A stretch of DNA of 25,469 nt from DASXYG01 sp036502625 (GTDB lineage: Bacteria; Actinomycetota; Actinomycetes; Streptosporangiales; Streptosporangiaceae): assembly GCA_036502625.1 (NCBI GenBank), contig DASXYG010000028.1, positions 1 through 25,469 on the forward strand. The letters are read 5' to 3'. The position numbers and the translations under genes were made by a program. Of this stretch, positions 16,301-22,469 are shown piece by piece (within the stretch, counting starts at the first letter, position 1; every line of letters begins with the position of its first letter). The notes under the pieces are model-generated. The model had not been told where the DNA came from, searched no databases, and was given only the letters and a program-made list of their open reading frames with translations.

Positions 16301-16499
16301 GCAGGACGGCCGCAGCGAGCGGGATGACGATGACCGCGATCAGGCGGTTGCGCACCCGCCAGTTGCGCAGTGAGAAGGCGTTGCCCGACCGGGCGGGCGC
16401 GGGCGCAGCGGGACCGGCGTTGCCGCCGGTCGCTTGCGACTCCGCCGGAGCGGTGTCGCGGTCGGCCTCCGTCGGTCCATTCCGCACTGATGCTCGCAC
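13311..16499 (-). CDS. cvnA: Conservon NIT-domain sensor histidine kinase (CvnA type)
   Basis: This 1062-residue membrane sensor starts the conservon. Residues 52-74 form the first membrane helix, about 80-345 an extracytoplasmic NIT (nitrate/nitrite-sensing type) helical domain, and 359-381 the second helix. A HAMP region follows to about 450, then a dimerisation/phosphoacceptor region with H503 in LDHLATR. The ATPase domain has the N box ELVENATTF (N578), DNGIGM (607-612) and a late MGLFVVGRLATRHG motif. From about 680 the C-terminus is Gly/Pro/Ala-rich and probably disordered. GTG 16499 has GAAGG close upstream. There is no adjacent response regulator, as usual for conservons. The true ligand of the NIT domain is unknown. 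Confidence 0.92.
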   Translation of the reverse strand: MRASVRNGPTEADRDTAPAESQATGGNAGPAAPAPARSGNAFSLRNWRVRNRLIAVIVIPLAAAVLLGGLRLAGSVQSTAEYQRIEKLADLGSNITTLVANLSDEQDITGGYIAAGRPASGYNRVKQAYSKVDGVAGEVKYLAGQIGSGYGSFAQTKARTVINRLNDLPTLRTFAVHSKVPALTAIQKYNESINDFVSMLDEIAQGGNDRDLAENVRTLSALSRAKAEASVQRGVLFSALTAGHFAPGEANELRDAKSAQDSEFLVFQSSASDPQKQTYDDTVIGSQVDRSQDLLNRALSRGDGQGRLRIDPTTGNDAREWYTAMSATVDRMRTVESGLVGSITTRAHDLRTSAQTSALVEGIVGVILLLFVVLIAIAMARSMTRPLRRLREGALAVAKRDLPDMVDTLRNSEPGTVDTSVRPIDVNSSDEIGQVARSFDEVHREAVRLAADEALLRGNVNAMFVNLSRRSQSLIERQLRLIDGLEQGEQDGERLGSLFKLDHLATRMRRNGENLLVLAGQDAPRRWSQPVPLVDVLRASLSEVEQYERVQLQVQPGFAVVGQAVNDIVHLVAELVENATTFSPQDTRVSLNAQPLSGGGVMLDITDNGIGMPPEECAEVNRRLAEPPVVDVSVSRRMGLFVVGRLATRHGIRVQLRPAASGGLTVLALLPDSIVTRSVSGGAARGGRDLDSQLAAAGLAAGPVPESPPVGFPGLSNANGSAPGALPEGDSAGAGDPFPALGGGDRFGSVGPASFGGQAGALPPGPAPMDDSGPYPAQRDTGEHDVRRPGGNTGPFRAQELPHGIGGGLGSGTGGGLTGGNNGPGAPAGGQVNGLYGGTAPMDAVRPAPPRYDPAPADPAPADHAPVSNASEPVGESGGGDTGDWPVMRTGPDSGAFPVVSDRASANTEERSPIFDAIESEWFRRSGSRPGSGSAGGNAADSGATAPRAAAPASGGGDTSAWRSPGDEGWQAAAAASTPTSGGTTNSGLPKRVPRANLVPGAAGARRPGAAGPGSSPQIPPAAAVPAAPRSADAARSRMSSFQQGVRNARAASRDEGPEDEA

Positions 16500-16594
16500 C
16501 CTTCGCCCGTGACGGCCGAACTAGCAGGTAAGCGGTACGTCGCCGGACAACGCGCCACCGCTCGACCATCCTCCGGATTTCGCTACGATCAACC

Positions 16595-16618
16595 CGGATG
16601 CCCGTTATCGGGCATCCG
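16595..16618. other. Perfect 10-bp hairpin in the conservon leader
   Basis: CGGATGCCCG (16595-16604) and CGGGCATCCG (16609-16618) are exact inverted repeats around TTAT. It lies about 96 bases before the kinase start codon, downstream of the candidate promoter. No T-run follows on either side, so a simple intrinsic terminator is unlikely; it could be an attenuator, mRNA stabiliser or protein-binding dyad. Confidence 0.65.
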
Positions 16619-16669
16619 TCCGGACCCGATCATTGCAGGACTTGTCCGCCACCGCAGCCAGTGGAACAA

Positions 16670-16696
16670 GTTATACAAACACGGCTGTTTTCTCAA
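16670..16696 (-). promoter_or_regulatory. Candidate promoter of the conservon operon
   Basis: On the minus strand TTGAGA (16696-16691) and TATAAC (16675-16670) each match the -35 and -10 consensus at five of six bases. The spacer is 15 bases, shorter than ideal. It would give a leader of roughly 165 bases containing the 10-bp hairpin. Confidence 0.4.
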
Positions 16697-16789
16697 AGAG
16701 GCCTTCACCTGCGGTTTCGTCGTCAGAACAGGCTGAATCTGGCGCGCGTGAAGGTCGGCGGTTAGTCGCCCGTCGGCGTCGCCACCGGC

Positions 16790-16806
16790 TTGACATCCGG
16801 TGTCAA
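16790..16806. promoter_or_regulatory. Inverted repeat TTGACA-TCCGG-TGTCAA, probable operator
   Basis: A perfect 6-base inverted repeat with a 5-base spacer lies 32 bases before the sulfotransferase start. Dyads of this shape are typical targets of TetR- or GntR-type repressors, and the left arm is also a consensus -35 box. No good -10 box follows at the right distance, and no such regulator is encoded next to it. Confidence 0.55.
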
Positions 16807-16838
16807 AATGCGACGTCATGTCGGCGAGAGGCGGGGAA

Positions 16839-17504
16839 ATGGCGTTAAGCGTGGTCGGTGCGGGACTACCAAGGACGGGAACGCTGTCGCTGAAGCACGG
16901 TCTCGAGCATCTGCTCGGAAGTCCGTGTTACCACATGAGCGAGCTCCGGGCGAACCCCGCACACGCCACGACCTGGGCCGACGCCTTCGAGGGGCGGCCC
17001 GTCGACTGGGCCGCCTTCTTCGCCCCGTACGCCGCCACCGTCGACGTGCCGAGCGCGCACGCGTGGGAGGCGATCGCCGCCGCGTTCCCCGGCGCCGTCG
17101 TCGTGCTGTCCACGCGCGAGTCGGCGGAGAAGTGGTGGGACAGCATGGACCAGACGATCTACGCGCGCTTTCGCAAGGCGTGGCGGGCGCGGTCCGGCGC
17201 CGGATCGGAACCCGACACGCCCGAGCAGCCGGACATGCGGCGGATGTTCCGCGCGATGACCAGGGACGGCTTCCCGAAGTACGCCGACGACCGGGCCGGC
17301 GCGATGGCCTACTACGACGCGCACAACGCGCACGTCCGCGCGACCGTGCCCGCGGGACGGCTGGTCGAGTGGACGGTCGGCGACGGGTGGGGGCCGCTGT
17401 GCGCGGCGCTCGGCCGGCCCGAGCCCGAGATGGCGTTCCCGCGGCTGAACAGCACGAAGACGTTCCAGGAGACGTTCGCGAAGGACCCGCTGCCCGGCGG
17501 TTAG
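16839..17504 (+). CDS. Sulfotransferase family protein
   Basis: This 221-residue protein belongs to the P-loop sulfotransferase family seen widely in actinomycetes (Sulfotransfer_4 type). The N-terminus VVGAGLPRTGTLSLKHGLEHL is the 5'-phosphosulfate loop for PAPS binding, followed by CYHMSEL. A middle segment, VVLSTRESAEKWWDSM, fits the 3'-phosphate-binding region (R and S), and PRLNSTKTF is near the C-terminus. The acceptor is unknown. ATG 16839 matches the usual N-terminus of the family; GAGAGG lies upstream. ATG 16818 is possible but lacks a ribosome site. The gene precedes the transporter cluster on the same strand but is separated by 367 bases. Confidence 0.85.
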   Translation: MALSVVGAGLPRTGTLSLKHGLEHLLGSPCYHMSELRANPAHATTWADAFEGRPVDWAAFFAPYAATVDVPSAHAWEAIAAAFPGAVVVLSTRESAEKWWDSMDQTIYARFRKAWRARSGAGSEPDTPEQPDMRRMFRAMTRDGFPKYADDRAGAMAYYDAHNAHVRATVPAGRLVEWTVGDGWGPLCAALGRPEPEMAFPRLNSTKTFQETFAKDPLPGG

Positions 17505-17570
17505 CCCCAATCGTTACCGACCGCGATTATCCGCAGGTCAGACGGGGTTTTCGGAAAATCCGTGCCCCTC

Positions 17571-17583
17571 GTGGTCTAGACAA
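17571..17583 (+). promoter_or_regulatory. Second DasR-type (dre-like) operator
   Basis: GTGGTCTAGACAA is identical, base for base and in the same orientation relative to the downstream gene, to the site before the ROK-nagA operon. It lies 5 bases upstream of a TTGACG box. TCTAGA is very rare in DNA this GC-rich, and these are the only two copies I find in the window. Confidence 0.65.
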
Positions 17584-17588
17584 GGGCC

Positions 17589-17617
17589 TTGACGGCGGGA
17601 ACGGGTTATCACATACC
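17589..17617 (+). promoter_or_regulatory. Possible promoter of the transporter cluster
   Basis: TTGACG (17589-17594) is a good -35 box. At 17-base spacing the -10 would be CATACC, a poor match. The location beside the dre-like site is the main support. The implied leader is about 250 bases. Confidence 0.3.
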
Positions 17618-17871
17618 GTGCCAGGACCGCGACGGATATGGATCTTCGCCGCACCGGAATACGAGCACGGAAACAGACAGTAACGCTAAAACGTGACGCT
17701 ATGCGCGATTCGGTAACGCCGTCCCATTTCATGGCATCTCAGGGCCACGTGCGGTAATCTCCCGGGCGATCATCACCGCATCCCCCCGCCGCGCGTCGAG
17801 GACGGCTGGCGGCGCACTGCCGACAGGGCATCACCCGGTGCGTGGTGTGGACAACTTCAGCTAGGAGCAAC

Positions 17872-18846
17872 ATGCGTCTTCCTCGTGCCGGCCGTACGTT
17901 GGCCATTGGGGCCGTCGGCCTGGCCATCGCACTTCCTCTCAGCTCCTGCGGCGGAGGCTCGACCGAGAACACCTCCGCGAACGGTCTGGAAAAGTCCAAC
18001 CTCACCGTCGCCGGGCTCGCGGTCGTCGACGACGCCGCCCTGTACATCGCGAAGGACAAGGGCCTGTTCAAGAAGGAAGGCCTCAATGTCACTATCAAAA
18101 CGCTTACGCAGAGCACGCAGGCCATCCCCAGCATGCTGAGGGGTGACGTGGACATCAGCGCGGGCGGCAACTACGTGTCCTTCTTCCAGGCGAAGGCCAC
18201 GAACACGATCGACCTGCGAATCCTCGCCGAGGGTTACCTGTGCGACAAGGACGTCATCCCGCTCCTGTCCACGAAGAGCAACATCAAGAAGCCCGAGGAC
18301 CTCAAGGGCAAGAAGGTCGCCGTCAACCTCACGAACTCCGTCCTGGGCATGTCCGCGAACGCGGTCCTGAAGTCCGACAACGTCGACCCGTCCTCGGTGC
18401 ACTACGTCCAGGTGCCGTTCCCGGACATGACGGCGGCGCTCCAGAAGGGCCAGGTCGACGCGGCGATCATGGTGGAGCCGTTCGCGACGGCCGCCGCCAA
18501 GACGCTCGGCGCGCACAAGGTCATCGACACCTGCTCCGGTCCGACCGACAAGGAGCCGCTGTCCGGCTACATGGCCACGAACCAGTTCGTGGAGAAGAAC
18601 CCGAAGACCGTTGCGGCGTTCCAGCGCGCCATCAAGGCCGCGCAGGGTGTGGCCGCCGACCGCAAGGTCGTCGAGGACGCCCTGCCGACGTACACCAAGA
18701 TCGACAAGAAGACCGCGTCGGTCATCACCATCGGCAACTACCCGACGTCCATGAAGGCCGAGCGTCTTCAGCGGGTCGCGGACCTCATGAAGTCCGCCGG
18801 CATCCTGAAGTCCCCGCTCGACGTCAGCAAGCTGATCGTCCAGTAG
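17872..18846 (+). CDS. ABC importer substrate-binding lipoprotein S1 (NMT1/SsuA type)
   Basis: This 324-residue protein is a lipid-anchored solute receptor. A signal peptide (MRLPRAGRTLAIGAVGLAIA) ends in the lipobox LSSC. The mature domain has the NMT1/SsuA layout: LTVAGLAVVDDAALYIAKDKGLFKKEGL, LTQSTQAIPSMLRGDVDI, GGNYVSFFQA, and later YVQVPFPDMTAALQKGQVDAAIMVEPF. Related receptors bind sulfonates, nitrate, pyrimidine precursors or aromatic acids, so the ligand is open. ATG 17872 has AGGAG upstream. S1 is strikingly similar to S3 but much less to S2. It opens the S1-A1-B1 block. Confidence 0.9.
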   Translation: MRLPRAGRTLAIGAVGLAIALPLSSCGGGSTENTSANGLEKSNLTVAGLAVVDDAALYIAKDKGLFKKEGLNVTIKTLTQSTQAIPSMLRGDVDISAGGNYVSFFQAKATNTIDLRILAEGYLCDKDVIPLLSTKSNIKKPEDLKGKKVAVNLTNSVLGMSANAVLKSDNVDPSSVHYVQVPFPDMTAALQKGQVDAAIMVEPFATAAAKTLGAHKVIDTCSGPTDKEPLSGYMATNQFVEKNPKTVAAFQRAIKAAQGVAADRKVVEDALPTYTKIDKKTASVITIGNYPTSMKAERLQRVADLMKSAGILKSPLDVSKLIVQ

Positions 18847-18877
18847 CCGCCCCGGATTCTGCGAGTAACACTCCCTG

Positions 18878-19690
18878 ATGTCCGCATCGACTGAACCCGC
18901 CCGTCCGCGCCGTTCGCGCTCGGGCCGTGTCGTACGCGGGTTCGCCGGGCTCGCCGCGTTCCTGTTGGCCTTCGAGGTCCTGGGACGCGCGGGTCTGGTG
19001 AGCCGCGACTACCTGCCGCCCGCCTCCACGATCCTGCTGCGCGCGGCGCGGCAGCTCGGCGAGGTCCACTTCCTCACGTCCGTCGCCGCGACCATCGAGG
19101 CGTGGGCCGTCGGGCTGCTCATCGCGACCGTGGTCGGCGTGCCGCTCGGGCTGCTGCTCGGCAGCGTGCCCGGCGTCAACGTCGCGGCCGGCGCGGTCGT
19201 GGAGTTCCTGCGGCCCATCCCGTCGGTGGCGCTGATCCCGCTCGCGGGCCTGCTGCTCGGCAGCGGGCTGCAGATGAAGGCCACGATGATCGTGTACGCC
19301 GCGCTGTGGCCCGTCCTGTTCAACACGATCTACGGCCTCGCCGACACCGACCCCGTCGCGAAGGACACGCTCAGGTCCTTCGGCTTCGGCCGGCTGGCCA
19401 TCCTGTGGCGCGTCGACCTGCCGAGCGCCGCACCGTTCATCGCGACCGGCGTACGGCTGGCGTCCGCGGTCGCGCTGATCCTGGCGATCAGCGTGGAGAT
19501 GCTGAACGGCATGGGCACCGGCCTCGGCATGTACATCTCCGAGGCGCGCACCGGCACCGGCAGCGCCGTCACCGTACTGGCCTGCACGTTCTGGGCCGGG
19601 GTGATCGGCTTGGCGCTGAACGCGCTGTTCGTGGCCATCGACCGCCGCGTCTTCGCGTGGCACCGCGCCCGGACGGGAGCGACGACATGA
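18878..19690 (+). CDS. ABC importer permease A1 (SsuC type)
   Basis: This 270-residue membrane protein has about six hydrophobic segments and the cytoplasmic EAA-type coupling loop at about residues 162-186 (KDTLRSFGFG...WRVDLPSAAP). The signature EFLRPIPSVALIPLAGLLLG is shared with A2 and marks the 'A' subtype. It should form half of the transport channel. The stop overlaps the start of the next permease gene (ATGA), so A1 and B1 are made together and probably form a heterodimer. The ribosome site before ATG 18878 is weak, suggesting coupling to S1 31 bases upstream. Confidence 0.9.
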   Translation: MSASTEPARPRRSRSGRVVRGFAGLAAFLLAFEVLGRAGLVSRDYLPPASTILLRAARQLGEVHFLTSVAATIEAWAVGLLIATVVGVPLGLLLGSVPGVNVAAGAVVEFLRPIPSVALIPLAGLLLGSGLQMKATMIVYAALWPVLFNTIYGLADTDPVAKDTLRSFGFGRLAILWRVDLPSAAPFIATGVRLASAVALILAISVEMLNGMGTGLGMYISEARTGTGSAVTVLACTFWAGVIGLALNALFVAIDRRVFAWHRARTGATT

Positions 19691-20544
19691 CGACCGCCAC
19701 CGCGGACCGCACCGCGCGGACGGCAGGGGCCGCCGCCGTACGCAAGGCGCGCGCGCCGCTGAGCCGGTTCCTGCTGCGCTGGGCGGTGTTCGTCTGCGGC
19801 GTCGCGGTGTGGCAGGTGGCCGCGTCCGGCGCGGAGAACGCCTTCTTCCCGCCGCCGTCGAAGATCATCGTGTCGCTGCGCGACCTGTGGTTCTCCGGAC
19901 CGGCCGCGCACCTGTGGCTGTCGGACAAGGCGTTCGCCGACCTGCTGCCGAGCCTCGGCCGCATGCTGCTCGGCCTGGCGATCGCCGCGGTGATCGGCAT
20001 CATCGGCGGGCTGGCGCTCGGCAGGTCGCAGCGGGTGCACGAGTACCTCGACCCGCTGATGCAGTTCTTCCGCGCGATCCCGCCGCCGACGCTCATCGCC
20101 GTGTTCATCGTGATCTTCAAGATCGGCACGGAGATGGAGGTCGCCACGATCGTGTTCGGCACGGTGTGGCCGATCCTGGTGAACACCACCGACGGCGCGC
20201 GCGCCGTCGACCCGCTGCACCTCGACACCGCGCGGGTGTTCCGGTTCTCCCGCACCCGGGTGCTGTTCCGGGTGATCATCCCGGACTCCCTGCCCAAGGT
20301 GTTCGCCGGGCTGCGGCTGTCGCTGTCGCTGTCGCTGATCCTCATGGTGTTCTCCGAGCTGGTCGGCTCGGACAACGGCATCGGCTACCAGATGACGAAC
20401 GCCCAGGGCGCGTTCGACATGACCACGCTGTGGGCGGTGATCGTGATGCTCGGCATCCTCGGCTACGTCCTCAACGCGCTCCTGCTCATCGTGGAACGCA
20501 CCATGCTCGGCTGGCACCGCTGGGCCAATCGCCTCGGCGAGTGA
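19687..20544 (+). CDS. ABC importer permease B1 (SsuC type)
   Basis: This 285-residue permease has a roughly 30-residue basic N-terminus, about six membrane segments, and the coupling loop at about 179-203 (LDTARVFRFS...RVIIPDSLP). The segments PPPSKIIVSLRDLWFSGPA, FRAIPPPTLIAVFIVIF and EMEVATIVFGTVWPILVNT are shared with B2 and define the 'B' subtype, clearly distinct from A1/A2. ATG 19687 overlaps the A1 stop by four bases. The B1 stop is followed by a 90-base gap with a stem-loop before S2. Confidence 0.9.
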   Translation: MTTATADRTARTAGAAAVRKARAPLSRFLLRWAVFVCGVAVWQVAASGAENAFFPPPSKIIVSLRDLWFSGPAAHLWLSDKAFADLLPSLGRMLLGLAIAAVIGIIGGLALGRSQRVHEYLDPLMQFFRAIPPPTLIAVFIVIFKIGTEMEVATIVFGTVWPILVNTTDGARAVDPLHLDTARVFRFSRTRVLFRVIIPDSLPKVFAGLRLSLSLSLILMVFSELVGSDNGIGYQMTNAQGAFDMTTLWAVIVMLGILGYVLNALLLIVERTMLGWHRWANRLGE

Positions 20545-20585
20545 GGCGGTTCCGCACGGTGGAAACTCCGGCGTGGACCCCCCTC

Positions 20586-20630
20586 GCATTCAGGGATACT
20601 CTCCGGCAATCCATCCCTGCATGCGGGAGG
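20586..20630 (+). promoter_or_regulatory. Stem-loop abutting the S2 ribosome-binding site
   Basis: GCATTCAGGGAT (20586-20597) and ATCCCTGCATGC (20613-20624) form a 12-base inverted repeat with one mismatch around a 15-base loop. GGGAGG (20625-20630) follows immediately, then ATG 20635. CTCC in the loop could pair with GGAG of the ribosome site. A translational control element or operator is possible. Confidence 0.5.
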
Positions 20631-20634
20631 TCCG

Positions 20635-21636
20635 ATGCGTACGGTATCCGCGAGACCCGACCCGATCGGAGCCGGCCGCGCGCGCCGGGCCGTGCCCCTC
20701 CTCGCCGGGGCGCTCGCCCTCGTACTGACGGCCGCGGGGTGCGGCGGGTCGGGCTCCGGGTCCGGTTCGGCCAACGGCCTGGAGAAGTCGACGGTGACGG
20801 TCGGCGCGCTGCCGGTGGTCGACTTCGTGGCGCTGTGGGTGGCCAAGGACAAGGGCCTGTTCAAGAAGCAGGGCCTCACCGTCAACATCCAGATCCAGAG
20901 CGGCGGCGCGACGGCGATGCCGAAGCTCGCCGCCGGGAGCCTCGACTTCTCGATCAGCAACTACGTGTCGGCGATCCAGGCCACGGAGAGCGGCACGGTG
21001 CCGCTGAAGGTCCTCTGCGACGCCTACCAGCTCGCGCCGGACACCTCGGGCGTGCTGGTCCCGAAGGACTCCCCGATCAAGTCGGCCAAGGACCTCGCCG
21101 GCAAGAAGATCGCGGTGAACACCAAGGCGAACGTCGGGCAGCTCCTCGTGACGGCCGGCCTGGCGCAGGCGGGTGTCCAGGCGTCCGGGAGCCAGTTCAG
21201 CGAGGTCGACTTCCCGCAGATGGTGTCGGCGCTGAAGACCAAGAGCGTCGACGGGGCGTGGACCGTGGAGCCGTTCGTCACGCAGATCGAGGAACAGCTC
21301 GGCGGGCGGCTGGTGCTCGACACGGCCAAGGGCACCACGGCGGACTTCCCGATCGGCTCGTACCTCACCACCCAGAAGTTCGCCAAGGACAACCCGAAGA
21401 CCACCGCGGCGTTCACCAAGGCGATCACCGCGGCGCAGAAGATGGTCGCCGGCGACGAGAAGCTGGTCAGGCAGACGCTGCCGTCGTACAGCAAGATCGA
21501 CGCCAAGACCGCGTCGAAGATCAAGATCGCCACGTTCCCGACGTCCGTCTCCCAGGCGCGCATGCAGAAGGTCGCCGACCTGATGACGAAGTACGGGTTC
21601 CTGAAGAAGCACTTCGACGTCAAGCCGATGCTGTGA
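20635..21636 (+). CDS. ABC importer substrate-binding lipoprotein S2
   Basis: This 333-residue receptor has an N-terminal signal with a hydrophobic core (AVPLLAGALALVLTAAGC) and lipobox AAGC, then a Gly/Ser linker. The fold is the same NMT1/SsuA type (VTVGALPVVDFVALWVAKDKGLFKKQGL, LDFSISNYVSAIQA). The ligand-pocket segments differ from S1 and S3: LTQSTQAIP is replaced by QSGGATAMP, and GGNYVSF by ISNYVSA. It therefore probably binds a different, though related, solute. GGGAGG precedes ATG 20635. It pairs with permease A2 8 bases downstream. It lacks the C(S/T)GPT segment seen in S1 and S3. Confidence 0.9.
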   Translation: MRTVSARPDPIGAGRARRAVPLLAGALALVLTAAGCGGSGSGSGSANGLEKSTVTVGALPVVDFVALWVAKDKGLFKKQGLTVNIQIQSGGATAMPKLAAGSLDFSISNYVSAIQATESGTVPLKVLCDAYQLAPDTSGVLVPKDSPIKSAKDLAGKKIAVNTKANVGQLLVTAGLAQAGVQASGSQFSEVDFPQMVSALKTKSVDGAWTVEPFVTQIEEQLGGRLVLDTAKGTTADFPIGSYLTTQKFAKDNPKTTAAFTKAITAAQKMVAGDEKLVRQTLPSYSKIDAKTASKIKIATFPTSVSQARMQKVADLMTKYGFLKKHFDVKPML

Positions 21637-21643
21637 GCCGCCG

Positions 21644-22438
21644 GTGAAGCAGATCGTGCGCCGCGTCGCCGGTCCCGCCGTCCTCCGCGCGGTGGCGGGG
21701 CTGGCCGTCGTGATCGTCGTCGCGCAGGTGGTGTCCACCACGCGGCTCGTCGACCCGCAGCTCGTGCCGTCGGTGTTCACGGTGCTGCGGCGCGCCGGCG
21801 AGCTGGCCGTCGACCCGGAGTTCCTCGGCGGCGTCGGCACCACCCTGTCGGCGTGGCTGCTCGGCCTGGTCTGCGCGGTCGTGGTGGCGGTGCCGCTCGG
21901 CGTGCTGCTCGGGTCGCTGCCCGGCGTGAACGCGGCCGCGCGCATCCTCGTGGAGTTCCTGCGGCCGATCCCGTCCGTCGCGCTGATCCCGCTGGCGATC
22001 ATCCTGTTCGGCGGCGGCACCACGATGACCGGCTCGCTGGTGTTCTACGCCTCGCTGTGGCCCATCCTGATCAACACCGTGTACGCCCTGCAGGACGTCG
22101 ACCCGATGGCCAAGGACACCCTGCGGGCATTCGGGTTCGGCCCGCTCGCGCTGCTGTGGCGGGTGTCGCTGCCGAGCGCGGCGCCGTTCGTGGCCACCGG
22201 CGTACGGCTCGCCGCGTCGATCGGCATCGTCGTGGTGATCAGCGCCGAGCTGCTCTCCGGCGGGAGCAGCGGCATCGGGGTGTTCCTGCTGAAGTCGCAG
22301 ACCGCCGCCGGGCACACCGACGTCATCCTCGCCGGCGCGCTCTGGGCGGGGGTGATCGGCCTGGTGATCAACGCGGTGCTGGTCCGCGCCGAGCGCTCGG
22401 CCTTCGCCTGGTTCCACGCCCAGGCCACCGAATCGTGA
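21644..22438 (+). CDS. ABC importer permease A2 (SsuC type)
   Basis: This 264-residue membrane protein is a close relative of A1. It shares EFLRPIPSVALIPLA, a KDTLRAFGFG...WRVSLPSAAP coupling loop (about 157-181) and ALWAGVIGL near the C-terminus. GTG 21644 lies 7 bases after the S2 stop, and the GCCGCC before it is not a ribosome site, so translation is probably coupled. No second permease gene follows directly; the most likely partner is B2, encoded after S3. Confidence 0.9.
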   Translation: MKQIVRRVAGPAVLRAVAGLAVVIVVAQVVSTTRLVDPQLVPSVFTVLRRAGELAVDPEFLGGVGTTLSAWLLGLVCAVVVAVPLGVLLGSLPGVNAAARILVEFLRPIPSVALIPLAIILFGGGTTMTGSLVFYASLWPILINTVYALQDVDPMAKDTLRAFGFGPLALLWRVSLPSAAPFVATGVRLAASIGIVVVISAELLSGGSSGIGVFLLKSQTAAGHTDVILAGALWAGVIGLVINAVLVRAERSAFAWFHAQATES

Positions 22439-22444
22439 TCTCGT

Positions 22445-22462
22445 AACCGGATATCAACCGGA
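22445..22462 (+). repeat. Direct repeat AACCGGA-TATC-AACCGGA before S3
   Basis: Two exact copies of AACCGGA with an 11-base period fill the gap between A2 and S3. The second copy runs into the GGAG ribosome site of S3 (ATG 22470). One-turn direct repeats can be regulator sites (for example for response regulators), but chance is possible. Confidence 0.35.
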
Positions 22463-22469
22463 GCCTCCC

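Larger units (their letters stand above)
16500..16838. other. Intergenic region between conservon and sulfotransferase
   Basis: This 339-base divergent gap holds no supported gene. It contains the conservon promoter candidate, the perfect hairpin at 16595-16618, a weak ACTTGT...ACAAGT dyad (16640-16671), and the TTGACA-TCCGG-TGTCAA palindrome. The stretch about 16660-16740 is clearly less GC-rich than its surroundings, as expected for a promoter zone. Confidence 0.6.
17505..17871. other. Intergenic region upstream of the transporter cluster
   Basis: This 367-base gap has no supported gene. An imperfect stem (GGGGTTTT...AAAATCC...CCCC, 17544-17568) just after the sulfotransferase could act as its terminator. 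A dre-like operator and a TTGACG -35-like box follow. The remaining 250 bases form a long leader, including a small CACC...GGTG stem near 17830, and end with AGGAG before the first lipoprotein gene. I looked for thiamine-type and guanidine-type riboswitch motifs and did not recognise them. Confidence 0.5.

Noticed and set aside
16509..16848. Small open frames in the conservon-sulfotransferase gap
   Set aside because: They lack ribosome sites and codon bias, and overlap promoter-like, lower-GC sequence with hairpins.
17571..17617. Strong promoter at the second dre-like site
   Set aside because: The -35 box is good but no convincing -10 box follows; it is kept only as a low-confidence feature.
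17505..17871. Possible TPP or guanidine riboswitch before the NMT1/SsuA-like receptor
   Set aside because: I looked for conserved cores such as the CUGAGA element of TPP riboswitches and ykkC-type motifs and did not see them. NMT1-type fold alone does not imply thiamine-precursor transport.
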